From assembly GCA_937924495.1 (NCBI GenBank), contig CALDSS010000076.1, positions 1-50,053 on the forward strand: 50,053 nucleotides of DNA, given 5' to 3'. The notes under the pieces were generated by a model. That model did not search any database and had not been told where the DNA came from. It saw nothing but the letters and a program-made list of their open reading frames with translations. Of this stretch, positions 15,708 through 24,347 are shown in pieces. The DNA comes from an uncultured Saprospiraceae bacterium. GTDB lineage: Bacteria > Bacteroidota > Bacteroidia > Chitinophagales > Saprospiraceae. Each line of letters starts with the position of its first letter. Within the stretch, counting starts at the first letter, position 1. Position numbers and translations under genes: made by a program.

Positions 15708-15741
15708 CACTTCTTGTATTCTTAAACAAAAAAATAAAAAA

Positions 15742-17385
15742 ATGAGCCCAATCGAAAAAGATGGAATTTTCAAAAATCTAAAATACGATCTTCCGGCATC
15801 TATCGTAGTGTTTTTGGTTGCTGTTCCGCTTTGCCTAGGAATTGCACTTGCCTCAGGTGCGCCCTTATTCTCAGGTATTATTGCAGGAATTGTGGGTGGA
15901 ATTGTGGTAGGAGCGCTATCTGGTTCTCAATTAGGAGTAAGTGGTCCGGCAGCAGGTTTAGCTGTTATTGTCTTGACTGCAATCCAAGAATTGGGGGCTT
16001 TTGAAGTTTTCTTAATGGCGGTCGTTATTGGCGGAATTTTTCAATTGTTACTTGGTTTTGCAAAAGCAGGTATTATTGGTTATTACTTTCCTTCATCCGT
16101 AATCAAAGGAATGCTTTCTGGTATCGGAGTGATAATATTTTTAAAGCAAATACCACACGCAGTTGGTTATGACAAAGATTATGAAGGTAGCCTTTCGTTT
16201 CAGCAGCCAGATGGTCACAATACATTCTCAGAGTTATACTACATGTTTGAGGCAATTAGCCCAGGCGCGGTAATTATTACTTCTCTTTCCCTATTGATTT
16301 TGATTTTATGGGAACAGAAATTCATGAAAAACATAAAGGTATTTCAAATCATACAAGGCCCATTGGTAGTGGTAGCCCTCGGTATCTTTTTAAATTTATT
16401 ATTCCAAAACATGCCTTCTCTATCACTAAACGGGGAGCAAATTGTTGCGATTCCAGTTGCAGAAAGCATTTCAGGGTTTTTGAGTCAGTTTACGTTCCCT
16501 GATTTCAGTTCTATTACCAACCCAGCTGTTTGGATTACAGGTGCAACCATTGCAGTCGTTGCAAGTTTGGAAACACTGCTTTGTTTAGAAGCCACCGATA
16601 AACTCGACCCCTTCAAAAGGGTGGCACCTGCCAATCGCGAATTAATCTCACAAGGTGTTGGAAATGTTATTTCTGGATTGATTGGTGGATTACCGATAAC
16701 TCAGGTGATTGTTCGTAGTTCTACCAATATTCAGTCAGGTGGCCGTACCAAGACGTCTGCTATAATGCATGGTTTTATCTTATTGGGTTGTGCAGCATTG
16801 ATTCCAGCTGTTTTGAATTTGATTCCATTGTCCAGTTTAGCAGCTATTTTATTTTTAGTAGGATACAAATTAGCAAAACCAGCACTATTCAAGCAAATGT
16901 ATAATTTGGGTCAGTCCCACTTTGTACCGTTCATGGTTACCATTTTAGGAATCGTTTTCACTGATTTGTTGATGGGGATAGGAATGGGATTAGCGGTTGC
17001 TATTTTTTATGTTTTATGGAATAATTACAAGAAGCCGTTCCTTTTCCGTTCGGAAGATCATGTTGACAAAAATACAATTAGATTGGAATTAGCCGAGGAT
17101 GTAACTTTTCTAAACAAAGCCAGCATACAGAGGACTTTGAACGCTTTGCCAGAAGGTTCTCGTGTAGTGATTGATGCATCCAAAACTATCAATGTTGATC
17201 ATGACGTAGTTGAGATCATTGAAGATTTTAAAATCAATGCAAAGTTCAAAAATATTGAACTCGATATCATCGAGTTAGAATCTGTTGAGTTGTCAGATCA
17301 GATTAAGGAAGTGGAACATGCAATTGCAAATAATTTAATTATTTCAGATAAAAATCTCCAATCTAATGGAGCATTGAAAAAATAA
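15742..17385 (+). CDS. SulP family anion transporter, probably bicarbonate
   Basis: Inner-membrane transporter of 547 residues. It starts with the SulP pattern (DLPASIVVFLVAVPLCLGIA) and carries the conserved GVSGPAAGLAVIV segment (residues 75-87) and GLIGGLPITQVIVRSS near 310-325, with 10-14 hydrophobic helices. A reduced STAS-like domain occupies about 440-535 (VVIDASKTINVDHDVVEI). Only 13 bp separate it from a beta-carbonic anhydrase gene; this pairing suggests bicarbonate rather than sulfate as substrate (inference). Two possible promoters precede it, and a TetR regulator is divergent. Confidence 0.9.
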   Translation: MSPIEKDGIFKNLKYDLPASIVVFLVAVPLCLGIALASGAPLFSGIIAGIVGGIVVGALSGSQLGVSGPAAGLAVIVLTAIQELGAFEVFLMAVVIGGIFQLLLGFAKAGIIGYYFPSSVIKGMLSGIGVIIFLKQIPHAVGYDKDYEGSLSFQQPDGHNTFSELYYMFEAISPGAVIITSLSLLILILWEQKFMKNIKVFQIIQGPLVVVALGIFLNLLFQNMPSLSLNGEQIVAIPVAESISGFLSQFTFPDFSSITNPAVWITGATIAVVASLETLLCLEATDKLDPFKRVAPANRELISQGVGNVISGLIGGLPITQVIVRSSTNIQSGGRTKTSAIMHGFILLGCAALIPAVLNLIPLSSLAAILFLVGYKLAKPALFKQMYNLGQSHFVPFMVTILGIVFTDLLMGIGMGLAVAIFYVLWNNYKKPFLFRSEDHVDKNTIRLELAEDVTFLNKASIQRTLNALPEGSRVVIDASKTINVDHDVVEIIEDFKINAKFKNIELDIIELESVELSDQIKEVEHAIANNLIISDKNLQSNGALKK

Positions 17386-17398
17386 ATTTTTAATTAAA

Positions 17399-18052
17399 AT
17401 GATAGAAATTCAAGCTATATCGCAAACTGCTGAAACCCAGGCAGCCGTTTCACCTGCAGTAGCTATTGAAATGTTGAAAGAAGGAAATGCTCGTTTCATA
17501 GCAGGCCAACCAGCTAAAAGAGATTTGCATCAGCAGATTGCTCAAACGGCAACTGGCCAGTATCCTTTTGCATCTATTGTAAGTTGTATAGATTCTCGTA
17601 TTCCTACTGAAATTGTTTTTGATCAGGGTATCGGAGATATCTTTAATGCAAGAATTGCTGGAAACTTTATCAACGAGGACATTCTTGGAAGTCTTGAGTT
17701 TGCCTGCAAGCTGGCAAAATCTAAAGTAATTGTCGTGATGGGGCACACCTCCTGTGGTGCTGTAAAAGGTGCATGCGATCATGCAAAATTGGGTAACCTG
17801 ACTCAGATGTTGGAAAAAATAATGCCAGCAGTAGATGCCACAGAGACACCAGATGGAGCGAACAGAAGTTCTGCAAATTTGGAATTTGTAAATCGAGTGG
17901 CATTGAAAAATGTCGAATTTGCCATCGAAAATATCAAAACACAAAGCCCCGTTTTGAACGAAATGCTGGAGGCTGGCGAAATTGATATCGTAGGCGCCAT
18001 GTATGATGTAAAAACAGGTGAGGTCACTTTTAGTGGTCAAAACCTTGCTTAG
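17399..18052 (+). CDS. beta-class carbonic anhydrase
   Basis: Interconverts CO2 and bicarbonate. The 217-residue protein carries the zinc ligands C63 in SCIDSR (62-67, which also gives the D65/R67 dyad) and H116 and C119 in VMGHTSCGAVKGA. It has no signal peptide. It is the second gene of the SulP operon, 13 bp after the transporter, so imported or exported bicarbonate would be equilibrated with CO2 in the cytoplasm. A strong terminator follows at 18096. Confidence 0.95.
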   Translation: MIEIQAISQTAETQAAVSPAVAIEMLKEGNARFIAGQPAKRDLHQQIAQTATGQYPFASIVSCIDSRIPTEIVFDQGIGDIFNARIAGNFINEDILGSLEFACKLAKSKVIVVMGHTSCGAVKGACDHAKLGNLTQMLEKIMPAVDATETPDGANRSSANLEFVNRVALKNVEFAIENIKTQSPVLNEMLEAGEIDIVGAMYDVKTGEVTFSGQNLA

Positions 18053-18095
18053 TACTATATCCTAAATTTTTAGGAAAAGAATCTCTTACATTTCT

Positions 18096-18136
18096 CCGTT
18101 TCCTTCCTGACGCAGGGGAGGAAACGGTTTTTTTTT
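18096..18136 (+). terminator. intrinsic terminator of the SulP-carbonic anhydrase operon
   Basis: CCGTTTCCT (18096-18104) pairs with AGGAAACGG (18119-18127), followed by nine T. The T-tract overlaps the stop codon of the convergent helicase gene. A second small hairpin TCCTAAA-TT-TTTAGGA lies at 18060-18075. Confidence 0.92.
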
Positions 18137-19385
18137 ATCGTCGATGACTTCCTTGTCTGCTTGACTTTCTATTTTTGAAAAACTCCTGTTTACGTCTTGC
18201 CTTTTCTTTGTTCCATTCTTTCTTCTCTGCCTCTGTCATTGGTTTATCTGTCTGTGGAAAAGGGTGGTCTTTCACCACAGTGATTTTCTTATTTATCAAT
18301 TTTTGAATATCTCTTACGTATGCATTCTCTTCTGGCTCGCAGATAGAAATCGCAATGCCTTCTTCTTTTGCACGTCCTGAACGCCCAATCCGATGCACAT
18401 AAGTTTCTGGCACATTTGGTACATCGAAATTGATGACATATTTCAATTTATCAATATCAATTCCACGCGCGGCAATATCCGTGGCAACTAATACTCGAAG
18501 TTTTCCAGCTTTAAAATCCTTCAAAGCAGCTTGTCTCGAATTTTGAGATTTATCTCCATGAATCGCCGCACAGTTAATTTTCTTTTTTCTCAAATCTCGG
18601 CAAATTCTATCCGCCCCATGTTTCGTTCTAGAAAAGAGCAGCACCTGTTTAATGTTTCGTTCCTCTAAAATATGGAGCAACAATTTTTTCTTCTCTGGTC
18701 GATTGGTGTAATAGATATACTGTTGAATTGTTTCTGCGGTTGAAGAAACAGGATTCACTACAATTTTCGCTGGATTGGTCAGGATCGAAGAAGATAATTT
18801 GACAATGTTATCCGGTAGCGTCGCTGAGAAAAACAGCGATTGTCTTTTCTCCGGAAGGAGTTTCAATAACTTCTTAATATCATTGATGAAACCCATGTCC
18901 AACATTCTATCTGCCTCATCGAGTACAAATAACTTTACAGATTGGAGACTAATAAGTCCCTGACTTATCAAATCGAGTAAACGACCCGGAGTGGCTACCA
19001 AAATGTGAACTCCGCCTTTCAGCCTTGCTACTTGCTTTCCTTGTTTTACGCCACCAAAAATAACGGCATGTTTAATAATGGTATGCTTAGAGTAGTCCCG
19101 AATATTTTCATCAATCTGAATGGCCAATTCGCGAGTGGGCGTGACAATCAAAGAGCGAAGAGTAGGTTTATTGTTCTTCTTTTGTTCAATTTGATGAATC
19201 AACTGAATAATGGGAATAGCAAAAGCCGCCGTCTTTCCTGTACCCGTTTGGGCAGAGGCCAATACATCTCTTCTTTTTAGTATTTTAGGAATGGCTTGCG
19301 CCTGAATGTCGGTGGGTTCAATATAATTTTTTTCCTTGAGAGCCTTTTTTATCGGGTCTATTAAATTCAAATCTTCAAAAGTCAT
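18135..19385 (-). CDS. DEAD-box RNA helicase (RhlE-like)
   Basis: ATP-dependent RNA helicase of 416 residues. Motifs in order: the Q-motif region TDIQAQAIP (26-34), Walker A SAQTGTGKT (44-52), PTRELAIQ (83-90), DEAD (156-159), SAT (187-189), RGIDID and HRIGRSGR. The C-terminal tail is basic and ends with RQGSHRR, as in RhlE-type proteins. The ATG at 19385 is preferred to the GTG two codons earlier. A -7 element lies at 19431. Many such helicases act in cold-adapted ribosome assembly or mRNA decay, but nothing here shows which. Confidence 0.95.
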   Translation of the reverse strand: MTFEDLNLIDPIKKALKEKNYIEPTDIQAQAIPKILKRRDVLASAQTGTGKTAAFAIPIIQLIHQIEQKKNNKPTLRSLIVTPTRELAIQIDENIRDYSKHTIIKHAVIFGGVKQGKQVARLKGGVHILVATPGRLLDLISQGLISLQSVKLFVLDEADRMLDMGFINDIKKLLKLLPEKRQSLFFSATLPDNIVKLSSSILTNPAKIVVNPVSSTAETIQQYIYYTNRPEKKKLLLHILEERNIKQVLLFSRTKHGADRICRDLRKKKINCAAIHGDKSQNSRQAALKDFKAGKLRVLVATDIAARGIDIDKLKYVINFDVPNVPETYVHRIGRSGRAKEEGIAISICEPEENAYVRDIQKLINKKITVVKDHPFPQTDKPMTEAEKKEWNKEKARRKQEFFKNRKSSRQGSHRR

Positions 19386-19430
19386 TCGCACGTTTTTGTC
19401 CCAATTGTTTCGGGTAACTTAAAAGAGGTG

Positions 19431-19438
19431 CAAAGGTA
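19431..19438 (-). promoter_or_regulatory. -7 element for DEAD-box helicase
   Basis: Minus-strand TACCTTTG matches TAnnTTTG, about 45 bp before the ATG at 19385. Confidence 0.55.
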
Positions 19439-19460
19439 GTCTTTTTTTAGAATGTGAGTT

Positions 19461-19988
19461 TTAAAACCATTTCTCGACCACTTTTATGGAAAAAGGATGC
19501 AAAATCAATGCGTTTTTAAAGTCTTCAATCTTTTCCTTTTTGTCCGTTTGTAACTTGACTGATTTATCTTTTAAGACGAACTCAATACTTGGTTTCTTGA
19601 AAATGGAAAAGCCATTTTTAATCGTGATTTGCTCCAATTCGCCAAATTCAATTTTTTCAGTATCGTCTCTTTTGGCGTATTCATCGAGGTTTTTTAGTAT
19701 TTTTTGAACGTTTTTGGCAGATTTACTTTCGCCAAACGATTTGAATGCCTCTGAAACGCTACCTCCAGTCATTTCGCTTGCTAATCCACCCAACATTCCA
19801 ATTGGCCCTGATATCATTCCGACCAAATCTCCTATTCCCGAAAATATAGATTTTAAGAATTTGCTATAATCGTTTCCTGAGTTGACCAAAAAAACATCAT
19901 CGAAGGTGAGGATGATTTGGTAATGGTCTAACGCTTTTCGTGATTTGATGTGGTAGAAACCGTCAATTGCAATTATCTGTTTTTTCAA
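19461..19988 (-). CDS. hypothetical protein with central glycine/methionine-rich hydrophobic segment
   Basis: Protein of 175 residues that I do not recognise. The first 37 residues look like a beta-rich domain (HYQIILTFDDVFLV). A hydrophobic, glycine-rich stretch follows at about 46-76 (IFSGIGDLVGMISGPIGM, LGGLASEMTGG). The rest is lysine-rich and again beta-like (GFSIFKKPSIEFVL). The layout could be a membrane-associated pleckstrin-like domain, but this is a guess. The start codon is TTG; no ATG is available. It is upstream of the helicase on the same strand but the helicase has its own promoter. Confidence 0.6.
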   Translation of the reverse strand: MKKQIIAIDGFYHIKSRKALDHYQIILTFDDVFLVNSGNDYSKFLKSIFSGIGDLVGMISGPIGMLGGLASEMTGGSVSEAFKSFGESKSAKNVQKILKNLDEYAKRDDTEKIEFGELEQITIKNGFSIFKKPSIEFVLKDKSVKLQTDKKEKIEDFKNALILHPFSIKVVEKWF

Positions 19989-20138
19989 TATTCAATTTTT
20001 AATTGCTAAAAGATTTATCGTTGGCAGAGGTCAAAGCAAAATTGTTAATCGGTTTCATGGTTTTTAAGGCAATTCAACCATAATTAACTCCCAGATCGCA
20101 GCAAAAAATTCATTAAATTGAAATCAATCTGACTTTTT

Positions 20139-21158
20139 TTATAAAGAAGCCTCCATCACTCCAGTATCCACCAAGTCATGTTTTACCAAATACTCCGCAA
20201 TCTGAACGGCATTGGTTGCAGCGCCTTTTCGCAAATTATCAGAAACAATCCAGCAATTGAAGGTTTTGGATTGAGTCTCATCGCGCCGAATACGACCGAC
20301 AAAAACTTCATCGCTGTTGTGCGCATGGATTAACGGCATAGGATAAACCTCTTTAGAAGGATCGTCGAGAACCGTGATACCGTTTGTTTTGGCAAGGATG
20401 GAACGCAAGTCAATGAGTTCAAATTCTTGTTCAAATTCAACATTTACGGACTCAGAGTGTCCGCCCATTACTGGGATTCGTACGGCCGTTGCCGTCACCT
20501 GAATCGAATCATCACCCATTATTTTTTTAGTTTCATGAACCATTTTCATCTCTTCCTTTGTGTATCCATTGTCCATAAAAATGTCAATATGAGGTAGGGC
20601 GTTCATGTCAATTTTATAAGGATAAGCCATTTCTCCTTCAACTCCCTTTCGCTCATTTTCGAGCTGATTTACAGCTTTTACACCTGTACCGGTAACAGAC
20701 TGATAGGTCGAAACCACCACTCTTTTGATGCCATATTTCTCATGAAGTGGTGCCAGTGCTACCACCATTTGTATGGTTGAGCAATTTGGGTTGGCAATGA
20801 TTTTATCAGTTTTAGTAAGCGTCTTAGCATTAATTTCTGGAACAACCAATTTTTTGCTTGGGTCCATTCTCCAGGCTGAGGAATTGTCAACTACCGTTGT
20901 TCCAACTTCGGCAAATTTTGGCGCCCATTCTTTAGAAACACCACCTCCTGCTGAAAAAATAGCAATGTCTAATTTTTTATCAATCGCCTCTTGCATTCCA
21001 ATACATGGATATTCCTTTCCATTAAAAGAAACCATTTTTCCTACAGACTTAGCTGAGGCAACGGGGTAAAATTCCGTTACAGGAAAATTTCTTTCTTCTA
21101 ATACTTCTCTCATTTTGGTGCCAACCAAACCAGTGGCTCCTACAACTGCAATTCGCAT
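20139..21158 (-). CDS. asd: aspartate-semialdehyde dehydrogenase
   Basis: Reduces aspartyl phosphate to aspartate semialdehyde with NADPH, the branch point to lysine/diaminopimelate, threonine and methionine. The 339-residue protein has the Rossmann motif GATGLVG (7-13), the catalytic C126 in NPNCST, STYQSVTGTG, and the catalytic H234 in GGHSESVN. It is monocistronic with a -7 element at 21185-21192. Confidence 0.97.
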   Translation of the reverse strand: MRIAVVGATGLVGTKMREVLEERNFPVTEFYPVASAKSVGKMVSFNGKEYPCIGMQEAIDKKLDIAIFSAGGGVSKEWAPKFAEVGTTVVDNSSAWRMDPSKKLVVPEINAKTLTKTDKIIANPNCSTIQMVVALAPLHEKYGIKRVVVSTYQSVTGTGVKAVNQLENERKGVEGEMAYPYKIDMNALPHIDIFMDNGYTKEEMKMVHETKKIMGDDSIQVTATAVRIPVMGGHSESVNVEFEQEFELIDLRSILAKTNGITVLDDPSKEVYPMPLIHAHNSDEVFVGRIRRDETQSKTFNCWIVSDNLRKGAATNAVQIAEYLVKHDLVDTGVMEASL

Positions 21159-21184
21159 AATTTTTTGACTTTTAAATTGAGCGG

Positions 21185-21192
21185 CAAAGATA
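21185..21192 (-). promoter_or_regulatory. -7 element for asd
   Basis: Minus-strand TATCTTTG matches TAnnTTTG, 27 bp before the ATG at 21158. Confidence 0.55.
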
Positions 21193-21403
21193 CCTCCTGA
21201 CCCTCTAAAGGGGTAATGGAAGAGTTTATTTTTTCATTTTCTTTCACTGAAAATAAATAGCATGTCTAACAATCGAAAAATAGATGTTAAAATGTTCAGG
21301 TCAATTTGTGGTTTGACTTGGGATAAAATCAGGTTTCTAATTTTATTTCAAATTTGTGATCCAGTAAAATAATCGCCATTTTTGGATGGTATAAATATTG
21401 AAA

Positions 21404-22942
21404 ATGGCCAAAACACCTTCAAAAAAGTTATTCAGATTAGTTAAGTCCCTTTTGGGCTCGGAGCGCCGATACTTCAAATTGGCGGTCAACCCTACTGGTG
21501 ATAAAAGCAATAAATACACCACACTTTTTGATGGTATTTGGGAACAAGAGGAGTTTAATGATGTCGTTTTGCAATCCTTGGTTTATGGTAGCGAACCAAT
21601 CGAATCCAGGAAATATTCGGAGTTGAAAAACTACCTCTATGGCCAGATTTTAAAATCCTTGCAGGGCTACGATACCAATGCTTCAGTCATTTATAAAGTC
21701 AGAAATTACTTATTGAATGTGAAAGTTCTTTTCAAGCGTTCTTTATTTGCTGATTGCCAAGAAGAATTAAAAAAAGCCGAAAAATTGGCCAATCAATATG
21801 AACTCTTTGCGGAGCAATTAGAAATTTTAAGTTGGAAAAAAGAGCTGGCCTATTCACGAACGGACATCACTTTTTTAGATAAAAATTTAGATTTAATTGC
21901 TGAAAAGGAAATTCACTTTTTGGAGTGTCAACGCATTTTAGTAGGGCTGAGAAATCTGTTTTTTAGACTGTTGGTAGAATTGCGAAAAGACGTTTCCAGG
22001 AATAAAGAACAGCAGAAAAAACTTGAGCAATTTTCCAAAAATCCACTTTTGAAAGAGGCTGAAAAATATGAATATTATTATATTGAAGTAATGCGTCTGC
22101 GGTTTATCTCTCTGCTTCATTTTGCAAAATCTGAGATTGATGAGTTTTATGATTCGAGCAAAATATTAGTCAAAAAAATGGAAGGTTACCCACACTTTTT
22201 GAGAGAGGATGTTGCGGAGTATATTTCAGCGCTCAATAACCATTTGATTGCCTGTGGAAGAACCAAAAAATACCAAAAAGTAGAGAATTACCTCGGTAAA
22301 ATGAAGGATATCAAGCCTATAACCAAGGATGATGAGTTGAAAATTCATCGGCAATACTATGTCGTGATGCTTCGGTATTGTATCGAAAAAGGGGATTTTG
22401 AAAAGGGGTTGGAGGTGTTGTTGAAGCACAAAAAAGAAGTGGAAAAATTCCCTAAATTTTCGTTTACGAAGAATAGCTTTTTCTTCCAATACTTTAGTAT
22501 TTATTTTGGGTTGGGAGATTTTGAAGGTGCGTTATTTTATTTGAATGAATGGCTCAATCAGCCCAGAAATGTAGAAAGGCAAGATCTACAATCTTTGGCT
22601 CGAATTCTAAATTTACTGACGCACTACGAAATGGGAAATACCATTTTATTACATTCCCTAATTCGCTCAACCAAACGGTTTTTGAAAAAGGAAAATAGAA
22701 TCTATCAGTTTGAATTGAAGATAATGGATTTTTTTATAGAGATGGGAAAGCCGCTCTCCAAAAAAGAAAAAAAGCAAATCACCAAATTGCTTCAAAAACA
22801 GCTTGATGATTTGCTTTTAAATCCAGAAGAAAAACGAATGATGAATTTATTCAACTTTTCTGCTTGGATAGAAAGTAAGGCTTCGGGCGATTCTTTTGCA
22901 AAGGTTGTTCAGAATCAGTTTAGAGAAGAATTAGCCACCTAA
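21404..22942 (+). CDS. large alpha-helical protein of a conserved Bacteroidota family, function unknown
   Basis: Cytoplasmic protein of 512 residues, very rich in Lys, Glu, Leu and Phe. The N-terminus KLFRLVKSLLGSERRYFKL (residues 7-25) is a motif I associate with a widespread, uncharacterised Bacteroidota family that often begins LFxLIKSLTxSEKRYFK. The remainder looks like helical hairpins of the TPR kind (for example YCIEKGDFEKGLEVLLKH and YFGLGDFEGALFYLNEW). No catalytic motif is seen. The ATG at 21404 is chosen over a TTG six bases earlier. Its last 12 bases overlap, tail to tail, the stop region of the small peptide gene on the other strand. Confidence 0.8.
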   Translation: MAKTPSKKLFRLVKSLLGSERRYFKLAVNPTGDKSNKYTTLFDGIWEQEEFNDVVLQSLVYGSEPIESRKYSELKNYLYGQILKSLQGYDTNASVIYKVRNYLLNVKVLFKRSLFADCQEELKKAEKLANQYELFAEQLEILSWKKELAYSRTDITFLDKNLDLIAEKEIHFLECQRILVGLRNLFFRLLVELRKDVSRNKEQQKKLEQFSKNPLLKEAEKYEYYYIEVMRLRFISLLHFAKSEIDEFYDSSKILVKKMEGYPHFLREDVAEYISALNNHLIACGRTKKYQKVENYLGKMKDIKPITKDDELKIHRQYYVVMLRYCIEKGDFEKGLEVLLKHKKEVEKFPKFSFTKNSFFFQYFSIYFGLGDFEGALFYLNEWLNQPRNVERQDLQSLARILNLLTHYEMGNTILLHSLIRSTKRFLKKENRIYQFELKIMDFFIEMGKPLSKKEKKQITKLLQKQLDDLLLNPEEKRMMNLFNFSAWIESKASGDSFAKVVQNQFREELAT

Positions 22943-23137
22943 GATGTCGCTGTTATTTCTTCCACCTCCTCCGAAAACAGAGAATTTTACTCTTCTAACT
23001 TCCAAGTCATCCCAAATAGCAGTAACAGTAGTCGTGCTTGGTCTTCGGATGTCTGCATGGCCACCTTTGATTTGATCCGCTTTTTGACTTGAGATTTCTT
23101 TTGAAAGAAAATCATTTAAGTTGTGCTTCTTTTTCAT
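22931..23137 (-). CDS. small peptide with double-glycine-type leader, possible RiPP precursor
   Basis: Encodes 68 residues. The first 26 look like a Bacteroidota double-glycine leader: MKKKHNLNDFLSKEISSQKA then DQIKGG (21-26). The following 42-residue core contains RRPSTTTVTAIWDDLEVRR and then a glycine run and a terminal LGG. A Thr-rich stretch followed by Asp-Asp-x-Glu resembles cores of ester-linked graspetides (inference). No ATP-grasp ligase, peptidase-ABC exporter or other maturation gene is next to it. The upstream in-frame ATG at 23173 would add 12 hydrophobic residues and break the leader pattern. It could instead be a small secreted protein of other type. Confidence 0.6.
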   Translation of the reverse strand: MKKKHNLNDFLSKEISSQKADQIKGGHADIRRPSTTTVTAIWDDLEVRRVKFSVFGGGGRNNSDILGG

Positions 23138-23303
23138 ATCGAAATAATTTAAGTTTATAAATGATAGTATCAATATAAGAATAAGGTTAGAGTGGTAGTT
23201 ACCAATATTTCTAAAAAGTCAGGTTTTTAAATTGGAATTATTGGAGCTATCTCAGACTTTTGTTTACTTTTTATGCAAACAAAAAATCAACTCGTTCGCT
23301 ATT

Positions 23304-24347
23304 ATGACACAAAATTTGATGGCTTCCACTAAATTTTTCATGGTTTTGTTGGCTTTTACTATCGGTAGCTGTGCTCAGAAACGAACAGTCACTCCTGCCT
23401 TTTACCATTGGAAAACGGAGCTAAACATCAATTCTGAATTGACTGCTCAATTAAAGGAAATAGGAACTGAAAAGCTTTATATTAAATTTTTTGATATCGA
23501 TTGGAACAGTATCGAGAAAGAACCAATTCCATTAGCTACTTTGTATGTGAATGGAAAAATTCCAGATTTTGAAATAGTTCCCTGCATTTTCATTACCAAT
23601 CAAACCTTTCATCATATAAAAGATGATGATAACCTGTTGCTAGCTCAACGGACAGGTAAAAAAATAAAGTCAATATTAAATAAGCATAAATTCAAAGCCA
23701 TTCAAGAAATTCAGTTTGACTGTGATTGGTCAGAAAAAACGCAAGGAGCATTTTTCGATTTTTTACAATATTTTAAAAATGAATTTCCTGAATTTGAACT
23801 ATCCTCAACGATTCGTTTACATCAAGTAAAATTTTTTGAAAAAACAGGAGTCCCACCGGTCTCCAGAGGAATGCTCATGTTTTATAACATGTCTGATGTC
23901 TCGGATTGGGAGACTCAAAACTCAATTCTGGATTTAGTTGAAAGCAAGAAGTATTTAAAGAATTTTGATAATTACCCCATGCAATTAGATTTGGTTTTGC
24001 CAGTCTATTCGTGGGGAGTGCTCTTTCGAAATGGTGAGATGATTAAGCTATTGCCGGATATTGATGAAAGTGATATGGATCGATTCAAGAATATGGGTAA
24101 TTGCCGTTATTGGGTGGAAAAGAGCAGTTATTTTGCTGAACAATATTTGTATGAAAACGACTGGATTCGGTATGAGTCCATCTATCCAGATTCCTTGTTA
24201 AAAGCCAGTCACTTGCTCTCAGATTTGATAGAAAATCCTAACTTAACCGTTGGTTTTTATCATTTGGGATCTCATTCTTTTAAGAATTATCCTAAAAAAA
24301 CTTATAAAGATGTTTTGGAGGTTTTTAAGGAAAGAAAGGCTTTTTAA
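23304..24347 (+). CDS. lipoprotein of unknown function, conserved-looking barrel-like protein
   Basis: Protein of 347 residues with a lipoprotein signal (FFMVLLAFTIGSC, then AQKR). The mature part begins TPAFYHWKTELNIN and contains LYIKFFDIDWNS, IQFDCDWSEKTQGAF and LDLVLPVYSWGVLF. These alternating strand and helix blocks suggest a TIM-barrel like that of glycoside hydrolases, but I cannot name a family or point to catalytic residues with confidence. Start may be ATG 23304 or 23319. The 3' end overlaps the next gene by 38 bp, so the two are probably translationally coupled. Confidence 0.72.
   Translation: MTQNLMASTKFFMVLLAFTIGSCAQKRTVTPAFYHWKTELNINSELTAQLKEIGTEKLYIKFFDIDWNSIEKEPIPLATLYVNGKIPDFEIVPCIFITNQTFHHIKDDDNLLLAQRTGKKIKSILNKHKFKAIQEIQFDCDWSEKTQGAFFDFLQYFKNEFPEFELSSTIRLHQVKFFEKTGVPPVSRGMLMFYNMSDVSDWETQNSILDLVESKKYLKNFDNYPMQLDLVLPVYSWGVLFRNGEMIKLLPDIDESDMDRFKNMGNCRYWVEKSSYFAEQYLYENDWIRYESIYPDSLLKASHLLSDLIENPNLTVGFYHLGSHSFKNYPKKTYKDVLEVFKERKAF

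Noticed and set aside
17450-18040. Minus-strand open frame of 196 codons opposite the carbonic anhydrase gene
   Set aside because: It mirrors a certain gene, shows no motif, and its composition is that of a shadow frame.
22931-23137. Complete RiPP cluster around the double-glycine peptide
   Set aside because: No ligase, cyclase, peptidase or ABC exporter gene lies within the window next to it; only the precursor-like gene is supported.
23138-23173. Extended start at 23173 for the small peptide
   Set aside because: It would place a hydrophobic 12-residue stretch before the leader; the ATG at 23137 gives the normal leader form.
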